Origin: JBGOUJ01 sp041477005 | GTDB lineage: Bacteria; Acidobacteriota; Terriglobia; Bryobacterales; JACQDG01 | Assembly (NCBI GenBank): GCA_041477005.1 | Contig: JBGOUJ010000155.1 | Span: 1 to 13,052, forward strand | Reading direction: 5' to 3' | DNA length: 13,052 bases | Part shown: positions 7,601 to 13,052 of the stretch, piece after piece | How the letters are laid out: each line of letters begins with the position of its first letter | How positions within the stretch are numbered: the stretch's first letter is position 1 | The notes under the pieces: generated by a model | The model's database searches: none | Seen by the model: the letters and a program-made list of their open reading frames with translations, nothing else | What the model was told of the DNA's origin: nothing | Translations under genes and position numbers: made by a program

Positions 7601-7853
7601 AGCCCTGCTTGTCCGCGCGCATGGTGTAATCGCCGGGACGCATGAGCGAGAACACATAGGTTCCCGATTGGCCGGTGGTCACCTTCCGGATCTGGCCGGT
7701 AGCCACGTTGGTGGCGGTGATCTCGACTTCCGGCACCACCGCGCCGGTGGCATCCTGTACGATTCCCAGGATCTCGGTGGATTCGCCGCCCTGCGGCAGC
7801 AGACAGGCCGCCGCCGCGAGGAAACAGAACGTAACGCGGATCATCATCGACAT
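4662..7853 (-). CDS. Oar-like TonB-dependent outer-membrane receptor with carboxypeptidase-regulatory domain
   Basis: A 1063-residue outer-membrane protein. Residues 1 to about 20 are a signal peptide. About 27-110 form a carboxypeptidase-regulatory-like (transthyretin-like) domain (ILGIVQDATGAVVPEVEITA, GTYVFSLMRPGDYTM, VDFTLQVG). About 115-245 form the TonB plug (RRVTDLPLNGRNFANLAGLMPGV, then VEVLTRSGTNELHGALFEF). The rest is a long beta-barrel of the Oar/CirA-like type, ending LGLKFLF with the terminal Phe that the BAM machinery recognises. Such proteins are greatly expanded in Solibacter-type acidobacteria and probably import or bind oligomers. ATG 7853 is preceded by AGGAG at 7859-7863 with 5-nt spacing; ATGs at residues 3 and 4 are less well placed. 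It precedes the amidohydrolase in the same transcript, which suggests a substrate captured at the surface and hydrolysed outside the cytoplasm. Substrate unknown. Confidence 0.93.
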   Translation of the reverse strand: MSMMIRVTFCFLAAAACLLPQGGESTEILGIVQDATGAVVPEVEITATNVATGQIRKVTTGQSGTYVFSLMRPGDYTMRADKQGFRPEVRSGLTLQLNQKARVDFTLQVGAVTESIEVSAAGVILNTDDATIGNVVEQRRVTDLPLNGRNFANLAGLMPGVIKGVSSNTNQYGRSDSAIAVAANGIRENQGQVLFDGVSTAWNINNATFFKPSIEAIEEFKVHAATYSAEYGHNAGAQVEVLTRSGTNELHGALFEFVRNNDFDARNYFRPVPLSKDILHRNQFGFVLSGPVWIPKVYNGKNRTFWMVNYEGQRERAESAQNASVIPVPYRRGDFSALSTAVKDPLGGVFLGNIIPASRLDPIAQNYFKYEVLPNVPGQVNLAGVESDFNNINQVFTRIDHNFSDKDRLFSRVAVFAYNFPTTPVDPFSPLVSRITAQNAVLSETHTFSPTMLNEAKFGYNRNWVFRRGIRTNTNFDPESLGLIGVRSTDPGTGQPRPLTPLETGVVPMNVTGYLTIGDGGLIPDFNLSTTWQLVDNLTVTHGVHTFKMGFDFRRLRMDREASNNARGFLNFNGQASGSAAADFVLGFPSQSETPSGILSVQYRQHTYAAFIQDEWKMTPRLTVNLGARFDDVGDTFEKNGLPRELKLDQPGGYLFPTDPASKAVVNFYPATVRVWPRLGLAYRPAEKWVVRVGAGGYNNVDQMNNLTVVGNPLKTFVVDFIADPASPTALTLSNPYPINRKAAAPPLSVVAVPPDRSDAYNIQWTVSVERQLSNSTFVEVAYVGSEASHLDNSRNLNDAPPALGAVQARRPYPLWGGIRWLGADAKSYYEALQLRGERRFSHGFSFLAAYTWSHNIDTSYGTNESLPFTPGGVQNDNCWGCERSNSGFDYRHRFTTSYLWHIPAPKDWRGVQGFALKDWSFNGIVTYQTGFPFTVTQAGNQQNTSAGTQRPNYVPGQDPHLAHPDPSLWFNINAFQAAVLQYGSVGRNILRQPGIKTWDVGLFKEFPVSEGRRFQFRAEAFNLYNTPQFNAPSAQLGAPGFGQITGTWLSNRQLQLGLKFLF

Positions 7854-8002
7854 CGCAACTCCTTTACGGTCCTTAGTGAGCCAGCGACCAAGCGTATGCC
7901 AGAACTTACATTTTGGTTCCCCTGGATAGCAAATATTTTACACCCAGGCGCCTCTGTTGCGACCAGTTTTCTCGGATTTTTGTATTGCGCGGGGATCACC
8001 GT
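7854..8002. other. Upstream region of the receptor gene
   Basis: Together with the pseudogene and tail up to 8262, this makes a 409-bp stretch without an intact gene. It is locally AT-richer than the surroundings, notably at 7927-7942. The first 10 nt hold the receptor's ribosome site. The overlapping open frames 7913-8251 (plus) and 7844-8209 (minus) are not intact genes. The segment 8193-8262 holds only a 6-bp-arm inverted repeat (8247-8267) over the stop of the next gene. Confidence 0.45.
7905..7932 (-). promoter_or_regulatory. Weak candidate promoter of the receptor-amidohydrolase operon
   Basis: On the minus strand TTGCTA (7932-7927) and TGTAAG (7910-7905) are 16 nt apart, each matching the sigma-70 consensus at 4 of 6 positions. 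AT-rich sequence precedes the -35 (GTAAAATAT). The predicted leader is about 45 nt. This is the best pair I see, but it is weak. Confidence 0.28.
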
Positions 8003-8192
8003 ACGGCGGAAGAGGACGCCCTGGTGTCTGGTCTGGTCTCCTTGATCCAAGCATACGAACAACGGCATTACCCGATGCGCGAGGTCTCGGCGCAGGACGT
8101 TCTCCGGTACTTGATGGAGAAGCGGGATCAGCAAGGCGCACGCTCGGAAGCTGGCCGCGTTCTTTGGGGTATCCGCCGAACTGTTCATCTGA
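8003..8192 (+). pseudogene. higA: Decayed HigA-type antitoxin fragment with internal deletion and frameshift
   Basis: Two plus-strand pieces in different frames resemble consecutive parts of HigA (HTH antitoxin). Frame one (8003 to about 8125) reads TAEEDALVSGLVSLIQAYE, then QRHYPM and DVLRYLMEKR: the linker and start of the XRE-type domain. Frame two (8127-8192) reads ISKAHARKLAAFFGVSAELFI and then a stop, the usual HigA C-terminus. The roughly 25 residues expected between them, containing the DNA-recognition helices, are missing. The two pieces join at AAGCGGGAT (8120-8128), where the family has KR both before the deleted part (MEKRG) and after it (NGKR-ISK). The N-terminal 25 or so residues are also absent and no HigB toxin is visible nearby. 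I infer an inactive relic. Confidence 0.62.
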
Positions 8193-8262
8193 GCCGTCTG
8201 GCGCGCCATCCCCGTTGCGAGCCATCGAGCAGATCATTTTCTTTGGACTGAGGCGCGCCGTC

Positions 8263-8721
8263 TCAGTGGGGTTCTTCGTGGTCTTCCTGGCGGGGGCGGC
8301 GCGCTATGGCTTCGCCTGGGCCTCGGAGTCGGCGTGACGCGAGCCCGTATGCCGCACCAAGAAGCACGACCAGCAGCCCCTGGAGCGACCACACGGACAG
8401 CGCGCCGCTCAATGGGATGTAGCTGTTGAGGAAACCATAGAGAGTCGAGAGCGCAAGCCCGGTGATGACCGGCACGATGGTGAGCAGCAGAATCGTCCTG
8501 CGGGCAATCGGTTCAGCGTCGGCCCAGACGAGCAAGGCAGTCCAGCCGGACATGAGCGCTGCTCCTGTGCCAAGTGCATAGCGGGTTTCCACGCTCGTCG
8601 GGGCGGCCGCAATTTGCAGGGCTGGCTGGATGAGATGAGGGAATATCATTCCCAGAGCTACGAACCCATCCACTGCGGCGGCGATCCAATACACGGACTT
8701 GATGAAGGTGATGTGCGTCAT
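8263..8721 (-). CDS. Predicted four-helix integral membrane protein, unknown function
   Basis: A 152-residue hydrophobic protein with four likely membrane helices at about residues 7-29, 47-67, 76-97 and 108-128. A charged, Arg/Glu-rich cytoplasmic-type tail follows (SRRLRGPGEAIARRPRQEDHEE). Conserved-looking spots are YALGTGAALMSGW (48-60), the D-x-E-P loop after helix 2 (68-71) and IVPVITGLAL. I do not recognise a named family and no catalytic motif is visible. ATG 8721 is preceded by AAAGG (6-nt spacing) within GGAGAAAGG. The start lies 112 bp from the preceding minus-strand gene, with a 7-bp-arm inverted repeat in between, so it may have its own promoter. The stop codon lies in a small inverted repeat. 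Confidence 0.7.
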   Translation of the reverse strand: MTHITFIKSVYWIAAAVDGFVALGMIFPHLIQPALQIAAAPTSVETRYALGTGAALMSGWTALLVWADAEPIARRTILLLTIVPVITGLALSTLYGFLNSYIPLSGALSVWSLQGLLVVLLGAAYGLASRRLRGPGEAIARRPRQEDHEEPH

Positions 8722-8756
8722 CGAGCGCCTTTCTCCATTCTGGATCGAGTGCGGCT

Positions 8757-8782
8757 TTGACGACCGCGTTCGAGATCGTCAA
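8757..8782. repeat. Inverted repeat TTGACGA-N12-TCGTCAA
   Basis: Perfect 7-bp arms (8757-8763 and 8776-8782) with a 12-nt spacer, 36-61 bp upstream of the membrane-protein start. The arm read on the minus strand begins TTGACG, a near-consensus -35, but I see no good -10 at 16-18 nt. It could be an operator or a small RNA hairpin; there is no T tract, so a terminator is unlikely. Confidence 0.4.
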
Positions 8783-8833
8783 TGATCCGCGCTTGCCGCA
8801 CGCCCTCCGTGCTGGCTAGCGCTCAGGCCAGGT

Positions 8834-9226
8834 TCACCCATTGCGACCAATGGCGCTCAAGACCAAGTACGACACGAGAGCGGCCATCCCGACAAAAATC
8901 CCAACCCCCAGACCAATTTTCGCCACGGTGCTCATGCCGCTCTTCTGACGCAACGACTGTACGTCTGCGAACGCGACCCTCACCGGGGTGATCGTCCCGC
9001 TCCTCGAGACCTGAATTTCGAACCCCTCGTCGTAGATAGACCCCAGCCTGCCCTTCAACTTGTCCCTATTCTTCAGCTTCAACTCCAGCGGAGAGCCTGC
9101 CGGCAGTACTCGAACCTGCTCTTTGACGCCCCTAACCGTACCGGCAGCCTGCGGTGCGGCTACGGCCAAATTCGACGCCTGCAGGACCAAACAAGCCACA
9201 ACCATTGCTAACCACTTCCGTAACAT
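8834..9226 (-). CDS. Small exported protein with beta-rich domain and C-terminal membrane anchor
   Basis: A 130-residue protein in three parts. Residues 1-24 are a signal peptide ending AVAAPQ. About 44-94 is a compact beta-rich domain (SPLELKLKNRDKLKGRLGSI, then GFEIQVS and VAFADVQSL) with the spacing of an Sm/LSm-like barrel. About 104-126 is one membrane helix followed by GRNG. The domain would face the periplasm. Similar small proteins occur in acidobacteria as far as I recall, without known function; the Sm-like reading is by pattern only. ATG 9226 has GGGGA 5 nt upstream. It follows the outer-membrane factor of the exporter operon by 44 bp with no terminator, so it could be its fifth gene. 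Confidence 0.7.
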   Translation of the reverse strand: MLRKWLAMVVACLVLQASNLAVAAPQAAGTVRGVKEQVRVLPAGSPLELKLKNRDKLKGRLGSIYDEGFEIQVSRSGTITPVRVAFADVQSLRQKSGMSTVAKIGLGVGIFVGMAALVSYLVLSAIGRNG

Positions 9227-9270
9227 GACTATCCCCTATCCTAAGAGTTGTACAGCACACTTTCGGCTTG

Positions 9271-10911
9271 CTACTTCGGGGTAACGCCGTACGCCTTGAG
9301 CGTCCCGCCGACCGCCTGCTGGAGCCGGGCGACGGCGCGGTTGAAATCCAGGCTGGCGACCACCGCGCGCAGACGCGAATCAGCCAGCTCGTTTTGGCGG
9401 GTGAGCACGAGGAAATTGGTGGACTCGCCGGTTTCGAACAGCCGCGTCTCGCTTTCCAGCTTTTCTCGCGCCGCCCGCACGCTGGCCTCGGCCGCGGTGA
9501 TTCGCTGCCGGGCCGTCGTGATCGCCTGCAGTGCGTTGCGCACATCCACTTGGATCGCCTGTTCGAGCCGCGCCCGCTCGAACCTCAGGCGCCGCTCGGC
9601 GATGGCGGTCCGCGCCAGGTTCGCCTCCGCCGTGCGATTGCGAAACGGAAACTCGATTTCCAGTCCTGCGCGCAGCGTGGGAAAACGGCCCCCGAACAGG
9701 TTGGAGAGACTTGTGCCATAGCCGCCCACCTGGGCGCCCGGCAGGCCGCCGAAGGCAACGGGCGGTAGCTGCGTTAATCCCGCTTGTGAAGACAGTCGGT
9801 TCACACGCTCGTACAGCGCCGCGGTCGTCGCGGTGATAGGATTCTCCGTGTCGCGCACCGAACCGCCGATCCCGGCGCTGGCGTAAGCCAGCACCAGGTT
9901 GACCTGCGGCTTCAGCAGGTTCGAGTTGAGCTGCTTGTTCACCCCGTTAATGTCGTTTTGCGCGGCGATCACCTTGAGCTCCGGCCGGGAGCGCCGCGCC
10001 TCGCGGACAAGCTCGTCGAGGGTCTGCACCTGAGGCGGCGCCGTTGAGTGCTCGTCGAGCGGGACGATCTCTTCGTCCCACAGGGGCGACTCGGCGCCGC
10101 CGACCACTAACTGCTTGAGCGCATTCTCCGCCTCGGTCACGGTTGCCACGCCGGCGTACCAGGTATCAAGCCGCCTTTGCAGTTCGGCTTCCGCCGCCGC
10201 CAGCTCCACCGCCGGTACGGTTCCCGTCTCGATTCCGCGCTTTGTGCGCGCGAGCTGCTCCCGCGCCCACTCGACGAACTCAGCTCGCGCCGCCGCTTGC
10301 TGCCGGGCTGCCACCAGGTCCCAGTAGCGCTGCTCGACCTGCGCAATGATGTCGATAGTCTTCCGTTCGAACTCCGTCTCGGAAAGATCGAGCTGCTTGC
10401 GCCGGATACGAATTTCGGTCCGCTGTGAGTCAATCGCCCGGCCTCGGTTCAGCGGCTGCGCAAAGCTGAAATCGAGGCGCGACATCAGGTAGGGGTTCAG
10501 GCCGACGAAGGGGTCAGTTGTGGACTGCCGGCTGTTCTCGAAGTTCAACTGGAAAGAAGCGCCGTTCCAGGGCAACCGTTGCTCGAACTGAAGGTTGTGC
10601 CCGACCGACCGCTCCGCAAGCTTGCCGTCCGGCGCCACCAGCATCGAAACGGCCGGCAAGCTGCGCGACTCGATTCCGGGCGCCCACCGCAACGCCGGGT
10701 CGAAGAAGCCTTGCGCCGCGCGTACGGAAGCCGAAGCCGTGGCCGTGTTGGTCCGCTCGATTTCGATTTCAAGATTGTTCGCGAGCGCCAGCTCCACCGC
10801 CTCCTGGAGCGTGAGCTTGCGCTGGACCGCGCCCACCCCTACACGCAGCGGGTCCTGGAGCCCGCCGAAGGCCGGCCAGACCGCAAGTAACAAGACGACA
10901 AGTCGCTTCAT
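9271..10911 (-). CDS. TolC-like outer-membrane efflux factor
   Basis: A 546-residue outer membrane factor (OEP family) that would form the trimeric outer-membrane channel of a tripartite exporter. The N-terminus is a signal peptide (MKRLVVLLLAVWPAFG). Two internally similar halves follow the usual OEP plan. The first starts LTLQEAVELALANNLEIEIE (about residues 33-52) and ends in a long Ala/Glu/Arg-rich coiled coil with ERKTIDIIAQVEQRYWDLVAARQQ. The second starts LDELVREARRSRPELKVIAA, has a beta segment LEIEFPFRNRTAEANL and ends in a second coiled coil. It is somewhat longer than E. coli TolC (about 490 residues). The start ATG overlaps the adaptor stop (ATGA, 10908-10911), so translation is coupled and the channel probably serves this pump. 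Confidence 0.92.
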   Translation of the reverse strand: MKRLVVLLLAVWPAFGGLQDPLRVGVGAVQRKLTLQEAVELALANNLEIEIERTNTATASASVRAAQGFFDPALRWAPGIESRSLPAVSMLVAPDGKLAERSVGHNLQFEQRLPWNGASFQLNFENSRQSTTDPFVGLNPYLMSRLDFSFAQPLNRGRAIDSQRTEIRIRRKQLDLSETEFERKTIDIIAQVEQRYWDLVAARQQAAARAEFVEWAREQLARTKRGIETGTVPAVELAAAEAELQRRLDTWYAGVATVTEAENALKQLVVGGAESPLWDEEIVPLDEHSTAPPQVQTLDELVREARRSRPELKVIAAQNDINGVNKQLNSNLLKPQVNLVLAYASAGIGGSVRDTENPITATTAALYERVNRLSSQAGLTQLPPVAFGGLPGAQVGGYGTSLSNLFGGRFPTLRAGLEIEFPFRNRTAEANLARTAIAERRLRFERARLEQAIQVDVRNALQAITTARQRITAAEASVRAAREKLESETRLFETGESTNFLVLTRQNELADSRLRAVVASLDFNRAVARLQQAVGGTLKAYGVTPK

Positions 10912-11942
10912 GGCGTCACATCCAGGAATGCATCCACACGCAGGCCGAGGGGCAACCTTTGACCCGGGTCGAGTTCCACGAGCGCCTCGAGAATCTTCGT
11001 GTCCACCCGCTCAGTCGGCTCCTCGGTGCGGATGTTCTTACGGCCCAACACCTGGCCCACACGAATCACCCGGCCCAAGAAGCGCCGGTCCCCATAAGCG
11101 GCGGCTGTCACGTAGGCGCGCTGGCCGGCGCGGATTCTCGCCACGTCGGTTTCGTCCACATCCACGCGCACCCGGAGCCTGGAATCATCGGCCAGGGTGA
11201 CAACGGGCGTATCGTTCTTGTCTGAAACACTCTCACCGGCGCGGCGCTGTTTCCGCAGCACGACACCCGAAACAGGCGAGCGGATGAAGGTCTTTTCCAG
11301 CAAGGCCTGCGCTTCCACCAGCCGCCCGCGCGCTAATGCGACGCCGGCCTCCGCCCGGGCGCGGTCCTCTTCGCGCGCCCCAGCGTCCACCAAGGCGTGC
11401 CGCTCCAGAGCCGCCTGGTGGCGCGATTTGGCCACGTTGTACTCTCGCTCGGCGCGCTCCGCCTCGGAACGCGAGATGTCCCCACTCTGGAACAACGCCA
11501 GGCGGCGCTCCCTTTCCGCGCGCGCGTTCTCCAGCACCGCCTGCGCTTCCTCGACGCCGGCCCAGGCCTCGCGCCTCTCCTGATCGCGCGCGCCATTGAG
11601 GATCCGCCGTAGCTCGGCTTCCTTGAGCCTCAGTTCCGCCTGGGCGGCGGCAACCCGCGCTTCATAGTCAGCGTTTTCGAGCGCCGCGATCACCTGGCCG
11701 CGCTGGACGCGTTCTCCTTCTTCCACCGGCACTTCCCGCAGACGGCCGCTCAACTGCGAGCCAACCCGGATCTCTTCCGACACCGGCTCCACGCGACCCG
11801 GGGCTGTGATCCGGGAGACGGGATCGCCCCTCGCGGGCACGGCCGCCGAGGCATGGCTGGCTACCCCACGGTTCCAGAGCAGCCCAGCCGCAAGGGCCCC
11901 CAGCGCCGCCAAAGTCAATAGAAAGACGAATCGGTTTCTCAT
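10908..11942 (-). CDS. HlyD/DevB-type periplasmic adaptor (membrane fusion protein)
   Basis: A 344-residue adaptor that would bridge the inner-membrane ABC transporter and the outer-membrane channel. Residues 5-23 are an N-terminal membrane anchor or signal. About 48-90 are the first lipoyl half (APGRVEPVSEEIRVGSQLSG, then VEEGERVQRGQVIAAL). About 92-215 form a long alpha-helical hairpin rich in Ala, Glu and Arg (QSGDISRSEAERAEREYN near its turn). About 218-240 are the second lipoyl half (FIRSPVSGVVLRKQRRAGE), followed by a beta-barrel domain (LRVRVDVDETDVARIRAGQ). The DELDP-like and PLGLRVDAFLDV tail fits DevB-like adaptors. The gene overlaps the ATPase stop by ATGA (11939-11942) and the channel start by ATGA. 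Confidence 0.92.
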   Translation of the reverse strand: MRNRFVFLLTLAALGALAAGLLWNRGVASHASAAVPARGDPVSRITAPGRVEPVSEEIRVGSQLSGRLREVPVEEGERVQRGQVIAALENADYEARVAAAQAELRLKEAELRRILNGARDQERREAWAGVEEAQAVLENARAERERRLALFQSGDISRSEAERAEREYNVAKSRHQAALERHALVDAGAREEDRARAEAGVALARGRLVEAQALLEKTFIRSPVSGVVLRKQRRAGESVSDKNDTPVVTLADDSRLRVRVDVDETDVARIRAGQRAYVTAAAYGDRRFLGRVIRVGQVLGRKNIRTEEPTERVDTKILEALVELDPGQRLPLGLRVDAFLDVTP

Positions 11943-12622
11943 TGGATGACCTCCTTGATCCTTCCGTCCTCGATCTGCACGATGCGATCGCCGTAGACGA
12001 GCACGCGGTTGTCGTGCGTCACGATGACGACCGCGCGCTGGCGCTCGTGAGCCAGACTACGCAGCATCTCCATGACCACGCGGCCGCTTTGCGAATCCAG
12101 CGCGGCCGTCGGCTCGTCGGCCAGGATGATTTCTGGATCGCCGGCCAGCGCCCGGGCGATCGCCACGCGCTGCTTCTGGCCGCCGCTGAGGTCGGCGGGA
12201 TATGTGTCGTATTTCTCCTCCAAACCCACAGCCCCTATCAGCTCCCGCGCCCGACGGCGGGCTTCCGCGTTGCGCATCCCTTTCAGGTGCAGCACCAGCT
12301 CGACGTTTTCCCCGGCGCTCAAGGTTGGGAAGAGGTTGAACCCCTGGAAAACAAACCCAATGTTATGGAGTCGCACCGGCGGCAGCTCCCGTTCGTCGAG
12401 CGTGGCGACCTCTTGCCCGTGGATGCGGACACTGCCGGAAGTGGGCCGCAGAATGCAGCCCATGATGGAGACCAGTGTCGTTTTGCCGCTGCCCGAGGGG
12501 CCCATCAACAGCACGACTTCGCCGCCGTGGACATCCAGGTTTACCCCGTCGAGCGCGCGCGCCACGCCTGCACCCGCTGGAAAAGTCTTTGTCAAATCGC
12601 GAACTTCAATGGCTGGTTGCAT
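11939..12622 (-). CDS. ABC exporter ATPase of the MacB/LolD/DevA type
   Basis: A 227-residue nucleotide-binding subunit. From ATG 12622 the residues are: Walker A GPSGSGKTT (41-49), Q-loop Q93 in VFQGFNLFP, ABC signature LSGGQ (145-149), Walker B IILADE (165-170), D-loop ALDSQSG and switch His203 (VTHD). VFQGFNLFPTLSAGENVEL is typical of the MacB/LolD/DevA group, which drives mechanotransmission pumps rather than ordinary import. A frame opening at 12700 would add 26 residues read from the permease gene in another frame. ATG 12622, 5 nt after the permease stop and starting MQPAIEVRDLTKTF, fits the family. A G-rich CGGGGG lies across the permease end. The protein would pair with the permease to power export through the adaptor and TolC-like channel encoded downstream. 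Confidence 0.93.
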   Translation of the reverse strand: MQPAIEVRDLTKTFPAGAGVARALDGVNLDVHGGEVVLLMGPSGSGKTTLVSIMGCILRPTSGSVRIHGQEVATLDERELPPVRLHNIGFVFQGFNLFPTLSAGENVELVLHLKGMRNAEARRRARELIGAVGLEEKYDTYPADLSGGQKQRVAIARALAGDPEIILADEPTAALDSQSGRVVMEMLRSLAHERQRAVVIVTHDNRVLVYGDRIVQIEDGRIKEVIQ

Positions 12623-12627
12623 CGCTT

Positions 12628-13052
12628 CTACCCCCGAAAAACCATGACCGGATCGATGGTGGTAGCCTTGCGGATCGACACCACCGAAGCGCTCATGCAC
12701 ATGGCCAGCGTGAGCCCCAGAAGCGCCAGGCGCACCGGCCAGGGCAGCAGGATCTGGGCGCTGGCGGTGCGGCTGGCATGTTCGGCCATCACGGCGACGG
12801 CGATGCCCAGCACGTAGCCGGCGAACGCGCTCGCCACTGCTTGCTCGAGAATCACCCGGTAGATGTAGCCGTTGCTCGCTCCTATGGCCTTGAGGGTTCC
12901 GTACTCGCGAATGTGATCCATGGTGGCGGCGTAGATGGTCTGGGCCACGACGGCGACGCCGACGATCAGACCCAAGGCGGCCGCCATCAGCACTGCCACC
13001 CCGGCTCCGGTGCTGAACATCCAGTAGTTGCGCGTGCGGCCGCCGAATTCCC
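12628..13052 (-). CDS. DevC/MacB-type ABC permease (FtsX-like), C-terminal part, cut by window edge
   Basis: The minus-strand frame is open to the right edge; the visible 141 codons are the C-terminal membrane domain. The frame continues upstream of Met 13020 with EFGGRTRNYW, so that Met is internal. Three membrane helices are visible: one around GVAVLMAAALGLIVGVAVVA, one around VASAFAGYVLGIAVAV and one around LALLGLTLAMCMSASVV. A conserved cytoplasmic stretch (HIREYGTLKAIGASNGYIYRVI) lies between the first two and is typical of FtsX-like permeases, where it contacts the ATPase. The end ATTIDPVMVFRG matches the usual P.xx.FR tail. The RTxxYWMFSTGAG segment resembles DevC permeases. Its N-terminal helix and periplasmic domain lie outside the window. 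First visible gene of the exporter operon. Confidence 0.9.
   Translation of the reverse strand, partial: EFGGRTRNYWMFSTGAGVAVLMAAALGLIVGVAVVAQTIYAATMDHIREYGTLKAIGASNGYIYRVILEQAVASAFAGYVLGIAVAVMAEHASRTASAQILLPWPVRLALLGLTLAMCMSASVVSIRKATTIDPVMVFRG

Noticed and set aside
7844..8209. Minus-strand frame of 121 codons upstream of the receptor
   Set aside because: Antisense to the HigA relic and overlapping the receptor start; no family resemblance.
8247..8267. Inverted repeat ACTGAG-N9-CTCAGT as a terminator
   Set aside because: Only 6-bp arms and no T tract on either strand.
8513..8782. Minus-strand frame of 89 codons starting in the inverted repeat
   Set aside because: Overlaps the four-helix membrane protein in another frame, becomes Arg-rich and lacks a ribosome site.
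12623..12700. 26-residue N-terminal extension of the exporter ATPase
   Set aside because: Read from the permease gene in another frame; ATG 12622 fits the family start.

Overview
The window is GC-rich bacterial DNA that looks acidobacterial (Bryobacterales/Solibacter-like). The main clues are a very long Oar-type TonB-dependent outer-membrane protein with an N-terminal carboxypeptidase-regulatory domain, next to an exported amidohydrolase, both typical of that phylum. Taxonomy is inferred from family recognition only. Most of the window (13052 down to 3151) is read from the minus strand; the left end is mixed and accessory.

Layout from left to right. At 1-668 (minus, cut by the left edge) is the N-terminus of a SWIM zinc-finger SNF2-type helicase. 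Divergent from it at 755-2110 is a DUF6880-like helical protein of a kind I associate with SWIM proteins. At 2221-2906 is a compact MazEF-type toxin-antitoxin pair. Its promoter overlaps a perfect 14-bp palindrome, and the toxin has Gly where the family's catalytic Arg is expected. A tRNA-Asn(GTT) with its own promoter follows at 3151-3225. That promoter is embedded in a 43-codon remnant of a glycosyltransferase C-terminus (3281-3412).

Next comes a two-gene minus-strand operon: an Oar-like receptor (4662-7853), then a secreted COG3964-type amidohydrolase (3388-4638) whose last codons run into the glycosyltransferase remnant. Upstream of the receptor, on the plus strand, is a decayed HigA antitoxin fragment (8003-8192) with an internal deletion and frameshift. 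Then come a four-helix membrane protein of unknown function (8263-8721) and a small exported, C-terminally anchored protein (8834-9226).

The right third is a tripartite exporter operon read right to left: DevC/MacB-type permease (partial, 12628-13052), ATPase (11939-12622), HlyD/DevB-like adaptor (10908-11942) and TolC-like outer-membrane factor (9271-10911). The last three genes are joined by 4-nt ATGA overlaps, so the inner-membrane, periplasmic and outer-membrane parts of one pump are probably made together.

No clear new defence or mobile system is complete here. The most notable signals are the probably inactivated MazF, two gene remnants that mark rearrangement points, the autoregulatory-looking mazEF promoter, and the divergent SWIM-helicase/DUF6880 pair.
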